NCBI RefSeq assembly: GCF_003096635.1
Contig: NZ_QEKV01000005.1
Span: forward strand, 100,310-164,309
Reading direction: 5' to 3'
Length of the DNA stretch: 64,000 nt
Origin: Ezakiella coagulans
GTDB lineage: Bacteria > Bacillota > Clostridia > Tissierellales > Peptoniphilaceae
The position numbers and the translations under genes were made by a program. This document shows positions 1 through 7,960 of this stretch, one piece after another; position 1 is the first letter of the stretch; the number at the start of each line of letters is the position of its first letter. The notes under the pieces are model-generated. The model was given only the letters and a program-made list of their open reading frames with translations, was not told the DNA's origin and searched no databases.

Positions 1-316
1 TTAAATACGGCGTATAGTCAACTATATTAAAAGACCAGAAAATGGTTTTTATCATACCAAGTTCATCTTCCTTTAAATAATTTTTTTGACTGTCTTCACC
101 GATTCCATAAATATCATCAAGCATGGAAGACTCTTTTGGAACAACATTTATATTTGCTCCATAAGCCTTTAATTCTCTATTAACCTTGTCGCCGATGCCA
201 AGCATGGTATTAAGCATGCCTGTTGAAAGGCAAGTGCCAAGCATTACGACAAATGCAATCATGGCCATTTTTTTCTTTTGCCTGAAGATTGCACCCTTAA
301 TCATTCTAAAAAACAT
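1..316 (-). CDS. ABC transporter permease, FtsX/MacB type (3' end outside window)
   Basis: This is the N-terminal 105 residues of a membrane protein whose 3' end lies beyond the left edge, so there is no stop. It begins MFFRMIKGAIFRQKKKMAMI and has one N-terminal transmembrane segment (about residues 17-38). A soluble stretch with GANINVVPKES follows, which is the usual start of the extracytoplasmic domain of FtsX-like permeases. The ATG lies 7 bases after the stop of the DUF2318 gene, so it belongs to the FTR1/P19 iron operon. Such operons typically encode two FtsX-like permeases and an ATPase. The likely role is energising handling or export linked to iron uptake; the exact substrate is not known from the sequence. 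Confidence 0.8.
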   Translation of the reverse strand, partial: MFFRMIKGAIFRQKKKMAMIAFVVMLGTCLSTGMLNTMLGIGDKVNRELKAYGANINVVPKESSMLDDIYGIGEDSQKNYLKEDELGMIKTIFWSFNIVDYTPYL

Positions 317-323
317 AACTCAC

Positions 324-1565
324 CTACTTAAATACAAAGCTATTAGCATCAAGATCTTGCGTGTTGATTTTAATTTTTTCATCATGGACAATGTATGGAA
401 TAGGAATTGGATTACATCCGCCCTTAAAACCGATTGTACCACGATTCATAACAACATCGCACAATTTACAAATGACATCATCGCCACGTTCATAATAACC
501 GGATGGCCCGCAAATTTCGCAGGCATCAAGGACAACACCATAAGAACCCTGGGATTTTTTAATTAGGAAAAATCTCATTTGAACTCCATCAGCCGCTGTA
601 TATTGATAACGATGTAGTCTCATATCTTCAAGTTCAGATAGAGGGACAATAATCATATCATTATCAATTACATATTCTTCTGGTTCTGAGAGTGCAATAT
701 CACGACCAGAATAAGCCCTTATATAAGTCAAACTAAAAACATTAATTGCAACTAAGGCCAAGAAAAATTTTGCTAAATTTCTATTACATCTCATGTGATA
801 TTTCTTTTTTCTGAGCTCAGCTGGATTTTTAAAAGTTTCTTTAACTTTAACATTATTAGCATATAAGATTATCGGTAGGATAATTAAAAAAATCATAAGA
901 CTAAAGCCGATGAAATTTGCGTGATTTATTACCCAAGCAATTGTATTGAATAATCTTGCATTTCTTGGCAGGATGTCAATTGCATATAATCTTTGAAGAA
1001 CAATAAAAATTTGATTAATTCCCCAAATTAAAAAAGAAATCAATAAAATTTTATCCCTGTGATTTTTGCCAACCCGCCTGATGGTTTTAAAAATTGCAAG
1101 GCCCGATAAAATCATAAGGACAACTGCAAAAACATAACCGATAATTCTATATAAAACCATAGTGGACACAGCAGATTCTCCATAATAAACAAAGTTGTTT
1201 AACTGGACAAAAATGGCTGGCATATAATAAAAAAATGAGGCTATAATATACAAGGACAAAAAACCGACAAAAACATTTTTATAAATATTGGACTTTTCTT
1301 TTAGAAAATAAAAGACAATAATTCCGATAAGAGCAATTACTATTGGTACCATTGACCAAAATGATAGGGAGCTCCTGTTGACAAAATTTGGAATTTCTCT
1401 AAGAATTGAAGAAATAATTGCCGCAAGAGTGCCCATAAAGACTGTGCCAAAAATAATTTTATATTTGTTTTTGAAATTTTCTGTACTTAGATATCCAAGT
1501 GCCAGACCTATTATAAACGAGAATCCTATGCCCGCTTCCATTACTTTAATAAATATCTTTAACAT
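324..1565 (-). CDS. Fe-S-containing membrane protein, DUF2318 family (FTR1 operon partner)
   Basis: This 413-residue protein has about eight predicted transmembrane helices in residues 1-280. A C-terminal extracytoplasmic domain carries CEIC (about 349-352), CKLC (about 366-369) and a further Cys near 384. This arrangement, ending in GGCNPIPIPY, is characteristic of the DUF2318 'Fe-S-containing' domain found next to FTR1 and P19 in bacterial iron-uptake operons. A redox role in moving electrons or iron to the FTR1 permease is inferred from family context. It is preceded by GGAGGG and lies 52 bases after the P19 gene and 7 bases before the FtsX-like permease. Confidence 0.85.
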   Translation of the reverse strand: MLKIFIKVMEAGIGFSFIIGLALGYLSTENFKNKYKIIFGTVFMGTLAAIISSILREIPNFVNRSSLSFWSMVPIVIALIGIIVFYFLKEKSNIYKNVFVGFLSLYIIASFFYYMPAIFVQLNNFVYYGESAVSTMVLYRIIGYVFAVVLMILSGLAIFKTIRRVGKNHRDKILLISFLIWGINQIFIVLQRLYAIDILPRNARLFNTIAWVINHANFIGFSLMIFLIILPIILYANNVKVKETFKNPAELRKKKYHMRCNRNLAKFFLALVAINVFSLTYIRAYSGRDIALSEPEEYVIDNDMIIVPLSELEDMRLHRYQYTAADGVQMRFFLIKKSQGSYGVVLDACEICGPSGYYERGDDVICKLCDVVMNRGTIGFKGGCNPIPIPYIVHDEKIKINTQDLDANSFVFK

Positions 1566-1587
1566 AAAACCCTCCTATGTACAAGAA

Positions 1588-1610
1588 GGAAATGGCGCGA
1601 AGCCATTTCC
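1588..1610 (-). terminator. intercistronic stem-loop between P19 gene and DUF2318 gene
   Basis: A perfect 9-bp stem (GGAAATGGC/GCCATTTCC) with a 5-base loop lies just after the P19 stop. The following tract (TTCTTG on the minus strand) is a poor U-run. It is more likely an mRNA-stabilising or partial-attenuation hairpin than a strong terminator. It would favour expression of FTR1 and P19 over the downstream genes. Confidence 0.6.
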
Positions 1611-1617
1611 AGTCTTT

Positions 1618-2286
1618 CTACCACTTTGGACCTGTCCATTCAAATTCCGGCCATTCAATGACAATTGGTTCTGTCCAGAATCTTCCTGTTACACCTGTTT
1701 CTTTGTCAACGTGTAAGAGATAGTCGTTTCCTGGAGCAGAGATTTCGAATTTAACATTGTATGTTCCGAGACCTTCTTCAAATTTCATATTAGCACCATA
1801 GTGTGGACCGTCCGATGCGTTCATTGGCATGAAAGCAATTTCTTGAACCTTATCTGAGCCCTTCTTTTGAATATAGGCTTTAACATTTAACCAAGGAACA
1901 AAGTCGCCTGCACCGTAACCAAGTTTTGCACCTTCATCTGTTGCTGAAATATCAGCTTCGATATGGCAGTCAGCTTCTTCTTTTGACAATGAATTGCCAG
2001 CCGGTTCCATGTCTACCGGTTGGAAATAAACACCAGCAACTGCTAGAGGGCCTGATTCTTGTTCGTCACCAATTGGGAATTCGTCGAATCCTGCATCTTC
2101 ACCAGGAGCTGCAACATCTTTTTTGTCTTCAGCTTTTGTGTCTTCAGCTTTTGTGTCTTCAGTCTTTTTGTCTTCAACTTTAGCTGTGTTTTCATCAGCC
2201 GGTTTTGATGGCTTGCTGCATCCGTAGGTTGCAAGCATCGTAGCTGCAACTGCTAATACACATAATCTTTTAACTTTTGAACTCAT
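1618..2286 (-). CDS. P19/Tp34-type periplasmic-like iron-binding lipoprotein
   Basis: Starting at the ATG preceded by GGAGG (position 2286), the protein has 222 residues; an upstream extension would overlap FTR1 and has no ribosome site. A basic, hydrophobic N-terminus ends in ATYGC (Cys at about 23), an imperfect lipobox. An acidic linker follows with repeated KAEDTKAEDTKAEDKK. The folded domain (about residues 65-222) contains GPLAVAGVYFQPVDMEPAG, YGAGDFVPWL and FMPMNASDGPHYGANM, matching the P19/Tp34 family (Pfam 'Fe2+ transport protein'). Met and His residues there bind metal in this family. It sits 13 bases after FTR1, its functional partner in high-affinity iron import. Confidence 0.85.
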   Translation of the reverse strand: MSSKVKRLCVLAVAATMLATYGCSKPSKPADENTAKVEDKKTEDTKAEDTKAEDKKDVAAPGEDAGFDEFPIGDEQESGPLAVAGVYFQPVDMEPAGNSLSKEEADCHIEADISATDEGAKLGYGAGDFVPWLNVKAYIQKKGSDKVQEIAFMPMNASDGPHYGANMKFEEGLGTYNVKFEISAPGNDYLLHVDKETGVTGRFWTEPIVIEWPEFEWTGPKW

Positions 2287-2299
2287 AATAAACCTCCTG

Positions 2300-3559
2300 T
2301 TAGTTCTTATTTGCATAATCTCTTTCGAGTTCTGCTCTTTTAATTCTGTTACGTCTAATTTGGACAATAACTGTTATAATAGTTATTATTAGTAAAATAA
2401 CTTGTGGTAAGAGGGTTTCAACCCTATCATAAATTCCTAAGATGTCGATTGTAAATCCATTCATCCATGGAATTATTGTTCTGCCGATAAGATCAGCTTC
2501 TTGGAATTCATAAACACCTTTTCCTATGAATGAAATGCAAAGTACAAACATCAGTATAGAAGTAAAGGTGAAGAATGGTTTTAATGGAAGTCTTACACTC
2601 ATCTTAGTGATTAACACGTATACAATTGCAAGTACTACAATTGCACATGCTAAGCCGCCCCACATGTAGCTTGGGTTATTGGAAATATTTTCTCTCATAC
2701 CTTGGAAGAAAATAATCAATTCTGCGCCTTCACGGGCAACTGCTAAGAAAGAGCTGAATACCAAAGCCATTGCACTGCCTTTTGTAATTGAGCTTTCAAC
2801 TTTTGATTGGATGTAATGGTTCCAAACTTCCACTTCGGATTTTGATAACATCCAGTTGGATACGTAGAACAAAACAATAACTGCCAAGAACATTCCGAAT
2901 CCTTCAAAAATTTCTTGACCCATACCGCTGCTGTCAGCGCCGAATTTTTTAGCGATGATATTAAATATAATTGCAAGAATTATTGATGCCACAATACCTA
3001 AAATTGCACCGACATAAACGCCCTTTACATATTTCAAATTATTTGTCTTTTTAAGGTATGCAACAAGGGCCGCAACAATCAAAATTGCTTCAAGACCTTC
3101 CCTTAAGGTTAGGCCTAATACACTGAAGAAAACTCCCCAGCCAGATGTGTTCTTACCTCTCATTCCGTCTAAAGTCTTAGCATCTTCGTGTAAGTATCTG
3201 ATCAATACTTCGACTTCGTCTTTGACAACATCGACATCTTCATTTTGACGCATCGATTTTCTTGCCAAATAAAATTGGTTTTCAACGGTTGACCCACGCT
3301 TTCCAGAAATTTGTGACATAACAATTTTTTCAAAGCCTAATTTTTCATAAAATTTAAAATAAGCTTCGTTGATTTTGTCATAGCCTTTTTTACCGGCATC
3401 CGGGCCACCAGCTTCATAAATCTTAATGGCGTCTCTTAAAATTACCTCCATGTCCTTGCTTACATCTTCCCAGTCCTTGTATTTTTTAGTTGCAAAGACA
3501 GACGTAATAGACATTAGAAAAACTAATGATATCACCAAAAAAATGGTTAACTTTTTCAT
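2300..3559 (-). CDS. FTR1-family iron permease
   Basis: This 419-residue protein has a signal-like N-terminus (1-23) and an extracytoplasmic helical domain (about 24-145). The membrane domain carries the two hallmark REGxE motifs, REGLE at 153-157 and REGAE at 276-280. These Glu-rich motifs form the iron path in Ftr1/EfeU permeases. It is the first gene of a minus-strand operon followed by P19, a DUF2318 protein and an FtsX-like permease. A consensus promoter and a probable metal-responsive operator lie upstream. Function as an oxidation- or P19-coupled iron importer is established for the family; specificity in this organism is inferred. Confidence 0.92.
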   Translation of the reverse strand: MKKLTIFLVISLVFLMSITSVFATKKYKDWEDVSKDMEVILRDAIKIYEAGGPDAGKKGYDKINEAYFKFYEKLGFEKIVMSQISGKRGSTVENQFYLARKSMRQNEDVDVVKDEVEVLIRYLHEDAKTLDGMRGKNTSGWGVFFSVLGLTLREGLEAILIVAALVAYLKKTNNLKYVKGVYVGAILGIVASIILAIIFNIIAKKFGADSSGMGQEIFEGFGMFLAVIVLFYVSNWMLSKSEVEVWNHYIQSKVESSITKGSAMALVFSSFLAVAREGAELIIFFQGMRENISNNPSYMWGGLACAIVVLAIVYVLITKMSVRLPLKPFFTFTSILMFVLCISFIGKGVYEFQEADLIGRTIIPWMNGFTIDILGIYDRVETLLPQVILLIITIITVIVQIRRNRIKRAELERDYANKN

Positions 3560-3626
3560 AGTTCCTCCTTTCGAAAAAATTTTGTAAATTCAATTATTTT
3601 TGAATAATTTTTTTCAGCTATTTTTT

Positions 3627-3644
3627 AATTAGCCGCTGCTAACA
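3627..3644 (-). promoter_or_regulatory. probable metal-repressor operator at the FTR1 promoter
   Basis: TGTTAGCAGCGGCTAATT directly follows the -10 box and covers the expected start of transcription. It contains a perfect TTAGC/GCTAA inverted repeat with a 4-base centre. A site matching at 11 of 18 positions occupies the same place at the ferritin promoter (25078-25095). The half-site resembles DtxR/IdeR-type operators (TTAG...CTAA). The regulator is not in the window, so its identity is inference. Confidence 0.5.
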
Positions 3645-3672
3645 TTATACTATTTAATATTTTTAAAGTCAA
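3644..3672 (-). promoter_or_regulatory. promoter of the FTR1 iron operon
   Basis: On the minus strand there is TTGACT (3672-3667), a 17-base spacer and TATAAT (3649-3644), about 85 bases upstream of the FTR1 start codon. It matches the vegetative sigma consensus almost perfectly. Confidence 0.85.
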
Positions 3673-3787
3673 CACATTTCCCTTGACCTTTCAAAAAAAA
3701 GCAAATGTTGTAAGAACTGTGATTCAAAGCACATATGATTGAAGGTAAAAGTGTTAATTTTAAAAGACATATTAATATTTTAAATTA

Positions 3788-3989
3788 CAGATAGCGAGAC
3801 TCGAACTCGCATGTTATAAAACACAACGGACGTGCATGACCTAACTTGATGAGCCGACTTGTCGGCGAATCTTAGTAGGTCAGCTGCAACTGATTTCCCA
3901 AGAGCGATTGCTCAGAATGAGCAATTGCGATTGGTTGAAATCATCTGCTGAACCGTGTGTCTTTTCGGTCCGGTCGGAACTCTTCGTTC
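3788..3989 (-). repeat. tRNA-Leu-derived structured repeat, copy 1 (truncated at its 3' end)
   Basis: This is nearly identical to 4044-4244, one single-base insertion aside (acacaacgg versus acacacgg). Read on the minus strand, the last ~48 bases match the 3' half of the adjacent tRNA-Leu: GTCCGT, variable arm, T-arm GAGTTCGAGTCTC and acceptor strand. Copy 1 stops at CTATCTG and lacks the last C and ACCA. Upstream lies CACGGTTCAG, the 5' side of the anticodon arm. Between these halves are about 118 bases that fold into two long hairpins (GATTTC..GAAATC and TGACCTA..TAGGTCA). No 5' half of a tRNA is present. Confidence 0.75.
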
Positions 3990-4004
3990 AAACTTTGCAA
4001 AATT

Positions 4005-4034
4005 AAAAAGCCACGAATTTTTCATTCGTAGCTT
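4005..4034 (-). terminator. terminator-like hairpin after tRNA-like copy 2
   Basis: On the minus strand AGCTACGAAT, a short loop and ATTCGTGGCT (one G-U pair) are followed by TTTTT. It lies directly after the 3' end of copy 2, as a terminator would after a real tRNA gene. Confidence 0.6.
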
Positions 4035-4038
4035 TACT

Positions 4039-4244
4039 TGGTGCAGATAGCGAGACTCGAACTCGCATGTTATAAAACACACGGACGTGCATGACCTAAC
4101 TTGATGAGCCGACTTGTCGGCGAATCTTAGTAGGTCAGCTGCAACTGATTTCCCAAGAGCGATTGCTCAGAATGAGCAATTGCGATTGGTTGAAATCATC
4201 TGCTGAACCGTGTGTCTTTTCGGTCCGGGCGGAACTGCTCGTTC
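4039..4244 (-). repeat. tRNA-Leu-derived structured repeat, copy 2 (with CCA end)
   Basis: This is the second member of the tandem pair, period about 255 bases. Unlike copy 1 it keeps the full TATCTGCACCA end. GCAGATG within the insert can pair with TATCTGC at the end to form a 7-bp tRNA-like acceptor stem. ACACACGG and CCGTGTGT can close the two-hairpin insert into a multibranched fold. It may be transcribed from the upstream tRNA-Leu. It is not a normal tRNA: no recognisable D-arm is visible. Confidence 0.75.
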
Positions 4245-4259
4245 GATTTATGTATAAAT

Positions 4260-4288
4260 AAAAAAGCCACAGTTTTTAACTGCGACTT
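4260..4288 (-). terminator. terminator after tRNA-Leu
   Basis: On the minus strand GTCGCAGT, a short A-rich loop and ACTGTGGC (with wobble pairs) run into T6. It lies 7 bases after the CCA end of the tRNA gene. Confidence 0.6.
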
Positions 4289-4294
4289 CATTTC

Positions 4295-4379
4295 TGGTGC
4301 AGATAGCGAGACTCGAACTCGCATGTCGTGAGACACACGGACCTGAACCGTGCGCGTCTGCCAATTTCGCCATATCTGC
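4295..4379 (-). tRNA. tRNA-Leu (anticodon CAG)
   Basis: This is an 85-base gene with encoded CCA. It has a 7-bp acceptor stem (GCAGATA/TATCTGC), a D-arm with AATTGGCAGA, an anticodon stem CACGG/CCGTG with loop TTCAGGT giving CAG, a long class II variable arm (TGT..ACA) and the T-arm GCGAGTTCGAGTCTCGC. All features fit a functional class II tRNA-Leu that reads CUG. It is the parent of the two degenerate repeats downstream on the same strand. Confidence 0.95.
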
Positions 4380-4457
4380 ATAATTATATTTATTTTTTAC
4401 TTCATACATACAATAAAATTTCTGTCAAAATTCCATCGCCTATCAACCAAAAAGGTC

Positions 4458-4494
4458 TGCGGTACAATATACAACAAATTGTACCGCATTTTTT
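4458..4494. terminator. strong stem-loop downstream of the DUF1846 gene
   Basis: A perfect 11-bp stem (TGCGGTACAAT/ATTGTACCGCA) with a 9-base loop is followed by T6 on the plus strand and, after GACC, by T5 on the minus strand. It lies between the DUF1846 gene and the tRNA gene, both on the minus strand. It probably ends DUF1846 transcription. Confidence 0.6.
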
Positions 4495-4510
4495 ATATCT
4501 AATCAAATCT

Positions 4511-6004
4511 TTACAGTTTTATAATTTCGCCTCTGTCTTTGTAGTCGCTTGTTAGATCGATGTCAAGTTTTCTAAAGATGTCGATATCCGTTATATTAAG
4601 CATTCCGGTCGAATGTCCGCGAAGTCCGCGAAGTTTCGCAAGATTTTCAATACATATTCTTGCACTCGGGTTGAACATTTTCGACGTTGCAAGACAAATC
4701 AAAACTTCTTCAACATTAAGAACGGGTCCGTTTTTCTTTTCGATAATGCCCTTCACTTCTTTTATCGGTTCTAAAATCGCCTTGTCTATGAGGTGCAAAT
4801 CGTCCGGAATGTTCGAAATGTGTTTCAATGCATTTAAAACCGAGGCTGCTGCAGAGTCCATAAGTTCGCTGTCTTTTCCGGTGATGATCGTGCCGTCTTC
4901 AATTTCGATTGCCGTCACATTGCCGCTGAAGTTCGACTCACTCATGAGTTTTTCTTTCTTTTCTCTCGCAGCTACGAGTGATTTTCTGTCCTCAACTTTT
5001 AGGTTCAGCTCTTCCATCAGCCTTTTTATTCTTTGCATTTCCGGTTCATTTTGATGCGTAACTTTAAACACAAAAAGCGCCTTCAAATATCTGCGAATAA
5101 TTTCTTGCCTAGATGCTTCCTTCACAACTTCTTCGTCAATTATTCCCGATTTTATTCTGTTTACCCCCATGTCCGTCGGAGATTTGTAAAATTCTTCTCC
5201 CATTATGCGGTCCAAAATCTTTTTTAAAATCGGAAATGCTTCAATATCTCTGTTGTAGTTTACAGAAACTTCGCCGTAGCTTTCCAAGTGGAACGGGTCG
5301 ATTTGGTTGACGTCGCTCAAATCTGCAGTCGCAGCTTCATAAGCAAGATTGAGTTCGTGCTTCAAAGGAAGATTCCACACCGGGAATGTTTCAAACTTCG
5401 CATATCCCGCCTTCACGCCGCGTTTATATTCATGATAAAGTTGGCTGAGGCAAGTTGTCATCTTTCCGCTTCCCGGTCCCGGTCCCGTCACGACAATGAT
5501 TTTTCTCGTCGTTTCAACATAAGGGTGCTTTCCAAATCCGTCTTCAGAAAGAATTTTGTCAACGTCACTCGGGAAGCCTTCTGTTGTTTCGTGAAGATAG
5601 ACCGGCATGTTGCTTCCTCTCAAAAGCGCTGCAAATCTGTCTACGTTTTCATCTTTTTTATATCTGTTTATAACTACCGAATTTATTTTTATACCTCTTT
5701 TTTTGAGCCTTTCAATGAGTCTTATACACTCTTTTTCATAGGTCAAACCGGTATTGTTGTTCAATTTGTTCGAAATAATATCTTGCGCATGAATTGTTAC
5801 AATAACTTCCATTTCATCTTTCATTTTTTCGAGCAATGTCGTCTTTATGTCCTCATCGTAACCCGGAAGAACCCTTGCTGCGTGTTTGTCGCCAAAGAGT
5901 TTGCCCCCGAATTCCAAATAAAGCTTTTGAAATCTCGAAACTCTCTTCAAAATAAAATCCGTTTGTTCATTAATGTATTTTTCATTAGAAAATCCAATCT
6001 CCAT
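4511..6004 (-). CDS. DUF1846 (UPF0371) family protein
   Basis: This 497-residue protein starts at MEIGFSNEKYINEQ; the ATG at 6004 has GAGAGG six bases upstream, whereas an earlier GTG lies inside the ribosome site. Its length and motifs (HAQDIISNKLNNNTGLTYE, VVTGPGPGSGKMTTCLSQLYHEY, NRDIEAFPILKKIL) identify it as DUF1846. The GPGSGK segment suggests a nucleotide- or phosphate-binding loop. The physiological role of the family is not established. It is monocistronic, with a hairpin at either end. Confidence 0.9.
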   Translation of the reverse strand: MEIGFSNEKYINEQTDFILKRVSRFQKLYLEFGGKLFGDKHAARVLPGYDEDIKTTLLEKMKDEMEVIVTIHAQDIISNKLNNNTGLTYEKECIRLIERLKKRGIKINSVVINRYKKDENVDRFAALLRGSNMPVYLHETTEGFPSDVDKILSEDGFGKHPYVETTRKIIVVTGPGPGSGKMTTCLSQLYHEYKRGVKAGYAKFETFPVWNLPLKHELNLAYEAATADLSDVNQIDPFHLESYGEVSVNYNRDIEAFPILKKILDRIMGEEFYKSPTDMGVNRIKSGIIDEEVVKEASRQEIIRRYLKALFVFKVTHQNEPEMQRIKRLMEELNLKVEDRKSLVAAREKKEKLMSESNFSGNVTAIEIEDGTIITGKDSELMDSAAASVLNALKHISNIPDDLHLIDKAILEPIKEVKGIIEKKNGPVLNVEEVLICLATSKMFNPSARICIENLAKLRGLRGHSTGMLNITDIDIFRKLDIDLTSDYKDRGEIIKL

Positions 6005-6053
6005 GCATATCACCTCTCATATAATTTTACCACACGATTTCTCTTTATACAAT

Positions 6054-6082
6054 AAAAAAAGTGGTTACAAAACCACATTTTT
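6054..6082 (-). terminator. terminator of the NAGPA glycosidase gene
   Basis: GTGGTT, a short loop and AACCAC are flanked by A7 and T7 on opposite sides. It lies immediately after the stop codon of the minus-strand gene and is symmetric enough to work in both directions. Confidence 0.75.
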
Positions 6083-7198
6083 TTATTTTTGTTGTATTAA
6101 TAAAACTGTGTTGAGCTGTCTTCCCGCATTTCTTAAATATCTGCCGTTTGCAAAAAGTGCACTCGATGCACCGCCGTCAAGATTGAAAGCGTCCGTACAT
6201 CCTAGACCCGCCATAATATTTGCACATTGTGCCATTGTGCCCGAAGTTGTAACAAGGACAAGTTGGTTGTTTTTATTTATTCCGATGAGACTTCTTGCAC
6301 CTGCACCTTGTGTCATCTTAGCTTCCATACCCTTGACCGATTTTTCCCATACAGATTTACCGTTTTCAATGAGCATTGGAGCCGCCGACATAATATCCGT
6401 TACTTTCGAGAACGAAATTTCTTCTTCCCCGTATTTAAATGTGCTTGTTTCAACCGTTCCATCAGCCGTATCTTTTGTGAGCATAAGATCAAGTCCTACT
6501 TTTCTTCCCGGTTTAAAGCGTGCCTTTACATAGTTTTCATCCGCAGCGTCTTTTCCATAATAAATGAGGTAGCCGTCCTTTGGAATTTCCGCTTTGCCGT
6601 TTCCCGGTGCGACTTTTTGAACAACATCGCCCTTCACTGTGACCACAAATCCACCGTTAAAATTTGTTGGAACATTTCTGAACTGATTGAAGATATATAC
6701 TCCGCTTGTGTCGTTCGGTGCAACATTTACATACCAAACGCTGAAAACATTGAAGTCCATAGCGTTCGTTGCATTGTTCCACTCATTCTTTTTCTTTCCG
6801 TCTAGATATCCGAAATATTTAAAAGTGCCGTGTACAATTTTTGCTTTGTAGTCGTCAAACACAATAAGGTTTGCATTTTTCCCTTCCATATTGATCATTT
6901 GTCCATTTTTCATTTGTGTGCCGTATGGAAATTTGCCACCCTTGTATGCCTCAAAATAGTTTCCGTTAATAGCCGCCTTTGCGCCGTAGTTGTTAATGAA
7001 TGTTTTAAAATTCATGGTTCCCACTTGCTTGTTGTTCGGTTTTGAAACTCTAAGTTTTACTTCTTTGTTCAAATCAACTGTAACAACATTAGCATTTCTG
7101 CCGCCAATGTTCACATTTTTTACTTCTACTTTCGCCTGTGCATTGACTGTAAAAAGTAATGCAAAAACAACTGCAAATACAAATCTTAATCTCTTCAT
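6083..7198 (-). CDS. secreted phosphodiester glycosidase family (NAGPA domain) protein
   Basis: This 371-residue protein has an N-terminal signal peptide (about residues 1-22, ending VNAQA). The NAGPA-domain signatures are AAINGNYFEAYKGG, KNANLIVFD, GARSLIGINKNNQLVLVTTSG and the closing FNLDGGASSALFANG. In the family these form the active site of GlcNAc-1-phosphodiester alpha-GlcNAcases and related exopolysaccharide enzymes. A role on cell-wall or surface polysaccharide is inferred. It is the second gene of a two-gene operon after a TPR membrane protein (gap 15 bases). A second, larger member of the family lies at 37556-40204. Confidence 0.88.
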   Translation of the reverse strand: MKRLRFVFAVVFALLFTVNAQAKVEVKNVNIGGRNANVVTVDLNKEVKLRVSKPNNKQVGTMNFKTFINNYGAKAAINGNYFEAYKGGKFPYGTQMKNGQMINMEGKNANLIVFDDYKAKIVHGTFKYFGYLDGKKKNEWNNATNAMDFNVFSVWYVNVAPNDTSGVYIFNQFRNVPTNFNGGFVVTVKGDVVQKVAPGNGKAEIPKDGYLIYYGKDAADENYVKARFKPGRKVGLDLMLTKDTADGTVETSTFKYGEEEISFSKVTDIMSAAPMLIENGKSVWEKSVKGMEAKMTQGAGARSLIGINKNNQLVLVTTSGTMAQCANIMAGLGCTDAFNLDGGASSALFANGRYLRNAGRQLNTVLLIQQK

Positions 7199-7213
7199 AT
7201 TAACCCCCTAAAA

Positions 7214-7873
7214 TTATTTTTCTAAAAACTTTCTCTTCATCTCGTCTATTTCTCTTTGCGATTTTTCGCTCGGAGCAATTTTTCTCGCCTCATCTATTGC
7301 TTTTTCAGCTCTTTTTTTGTCGCCGTGATTAAGTAAAATCGACGCCTTATTTACAAGAATTGAAAATCCGAATGACGGATTTATTTCCAACTTTTCCAAA
7401 AGATCTCTGTTCGATTCAAAAATCTTTTTTGCATTTTTAAAATCATTTTGCTTTAAATAAAGGCCGACCAAATTGTTAAAGTAAATGGCTTTATTGTTGT
7501 CGTCAAGAAAAAGCGGCATGTGAGAACTGAGCGTTTCAATCGCTTCAGCATCTCTGTTTATTTTGTGAAGCACGTTTGCCTTGTGAAGAGTAAGATAGTC
7601 GAGTTCATATTCCTTCGCCCCGGAAAGATTTTCATCAACTTTCTTTAAATACTCCTCAGGATTTTCATCCAGCAAATATCCGAATTTTTTAAGTTCTCTC
7701 ACTCTCTTTGAGACAAAATATTTCTTTAAATAAAAATATAAAGCGTTCACAACCACAAAGCTCAAAGCTATGAGTCCAATCATCACCGGCGTTGAAATTT
7801 CTCCACGCTGCCTCAAATCGATAAACAAAAACGCAAGTCCCAAATTTATTATGTTCGGTATAAATGCCCTCAC
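7214..7873 (-). CDS. membrane-anchored TPR-like protein
   Basis: This 219-residue protein starts at GTG after GAGGTGA. Two hydrophobic helices (about 5-20 and 29-50) are followed by a cytoplasmic helical domain. Its repeats resemble tetratricopeptide units, for example NKAIYFNNLVGLYLKQNDFKNAKKIF and a later KRAEKAIDEARKIAPSEK. No enzymatic motif is seen. TPR domains usually act as protein-protein scaffolds. The gene is co-transcribed with the downstream NAGPA-domain protein and may help its assembly or export; that link is inferred from the 15-base spacing only. Confidence 0.7.
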   Translation of the reverse strand: MRAFIPNIINLGLAFLFIDLRQRGEISTPVMIGLIALSFVVVNALYFYLKKYFVSKRVRELKKFGYLLDENPEEYLKKVDENLSGAKEYELDYLTLHKANVLHKINRDAEAIETLSSHMPLFLDDNNKAIYFNNLVGLYLKQNDFKNAKKIFESNRDLLEKLEINPSFGFSILVNKASILLNHGDKKRAEKAIDEARKIAPSEKSQREIDEMKRKFLEK

Positions 7874-7914
7874 AAAATCACCTCATCTTATTATAACATA
7901 TATTTACGCAAAAG

Positions 7915-7939
7915 AAAAAAGAGCCCGAAAGCTCTTTTT
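7915..7939 (-). terminator. terminator of the 59-residue small protein gene
   Basis: AAAAAGAGC, a 6-base loop and GCTCTTTTT, with A and T runs on either side. It is downstream of the small minus-strand gene at 7961-8140. Confidence 0.75.
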
Positions 7940-7960
7940 AACTAATCGCAAAATTATAAA

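Noticed and set aside
2043..2249. Second ORF within the P19 gene
   Set aside because: It is a frame shadow of the KAEDTK repeat region.
3788..4244. Group I or group II intron in a tRNA-Leu gene
   Set aside because: The insert is at the anticodon loop, but it is only ~118 bases, lacks an intron core, and the repeats have no 5' tRNA half to splice to.
4196..4381. 61-residue reading frame over the tRNA-Leu region
   Set aside because: It covers tRNA-Leu and one of its repeats; the sequence is explained by RNA structure and there is no ribosome site.
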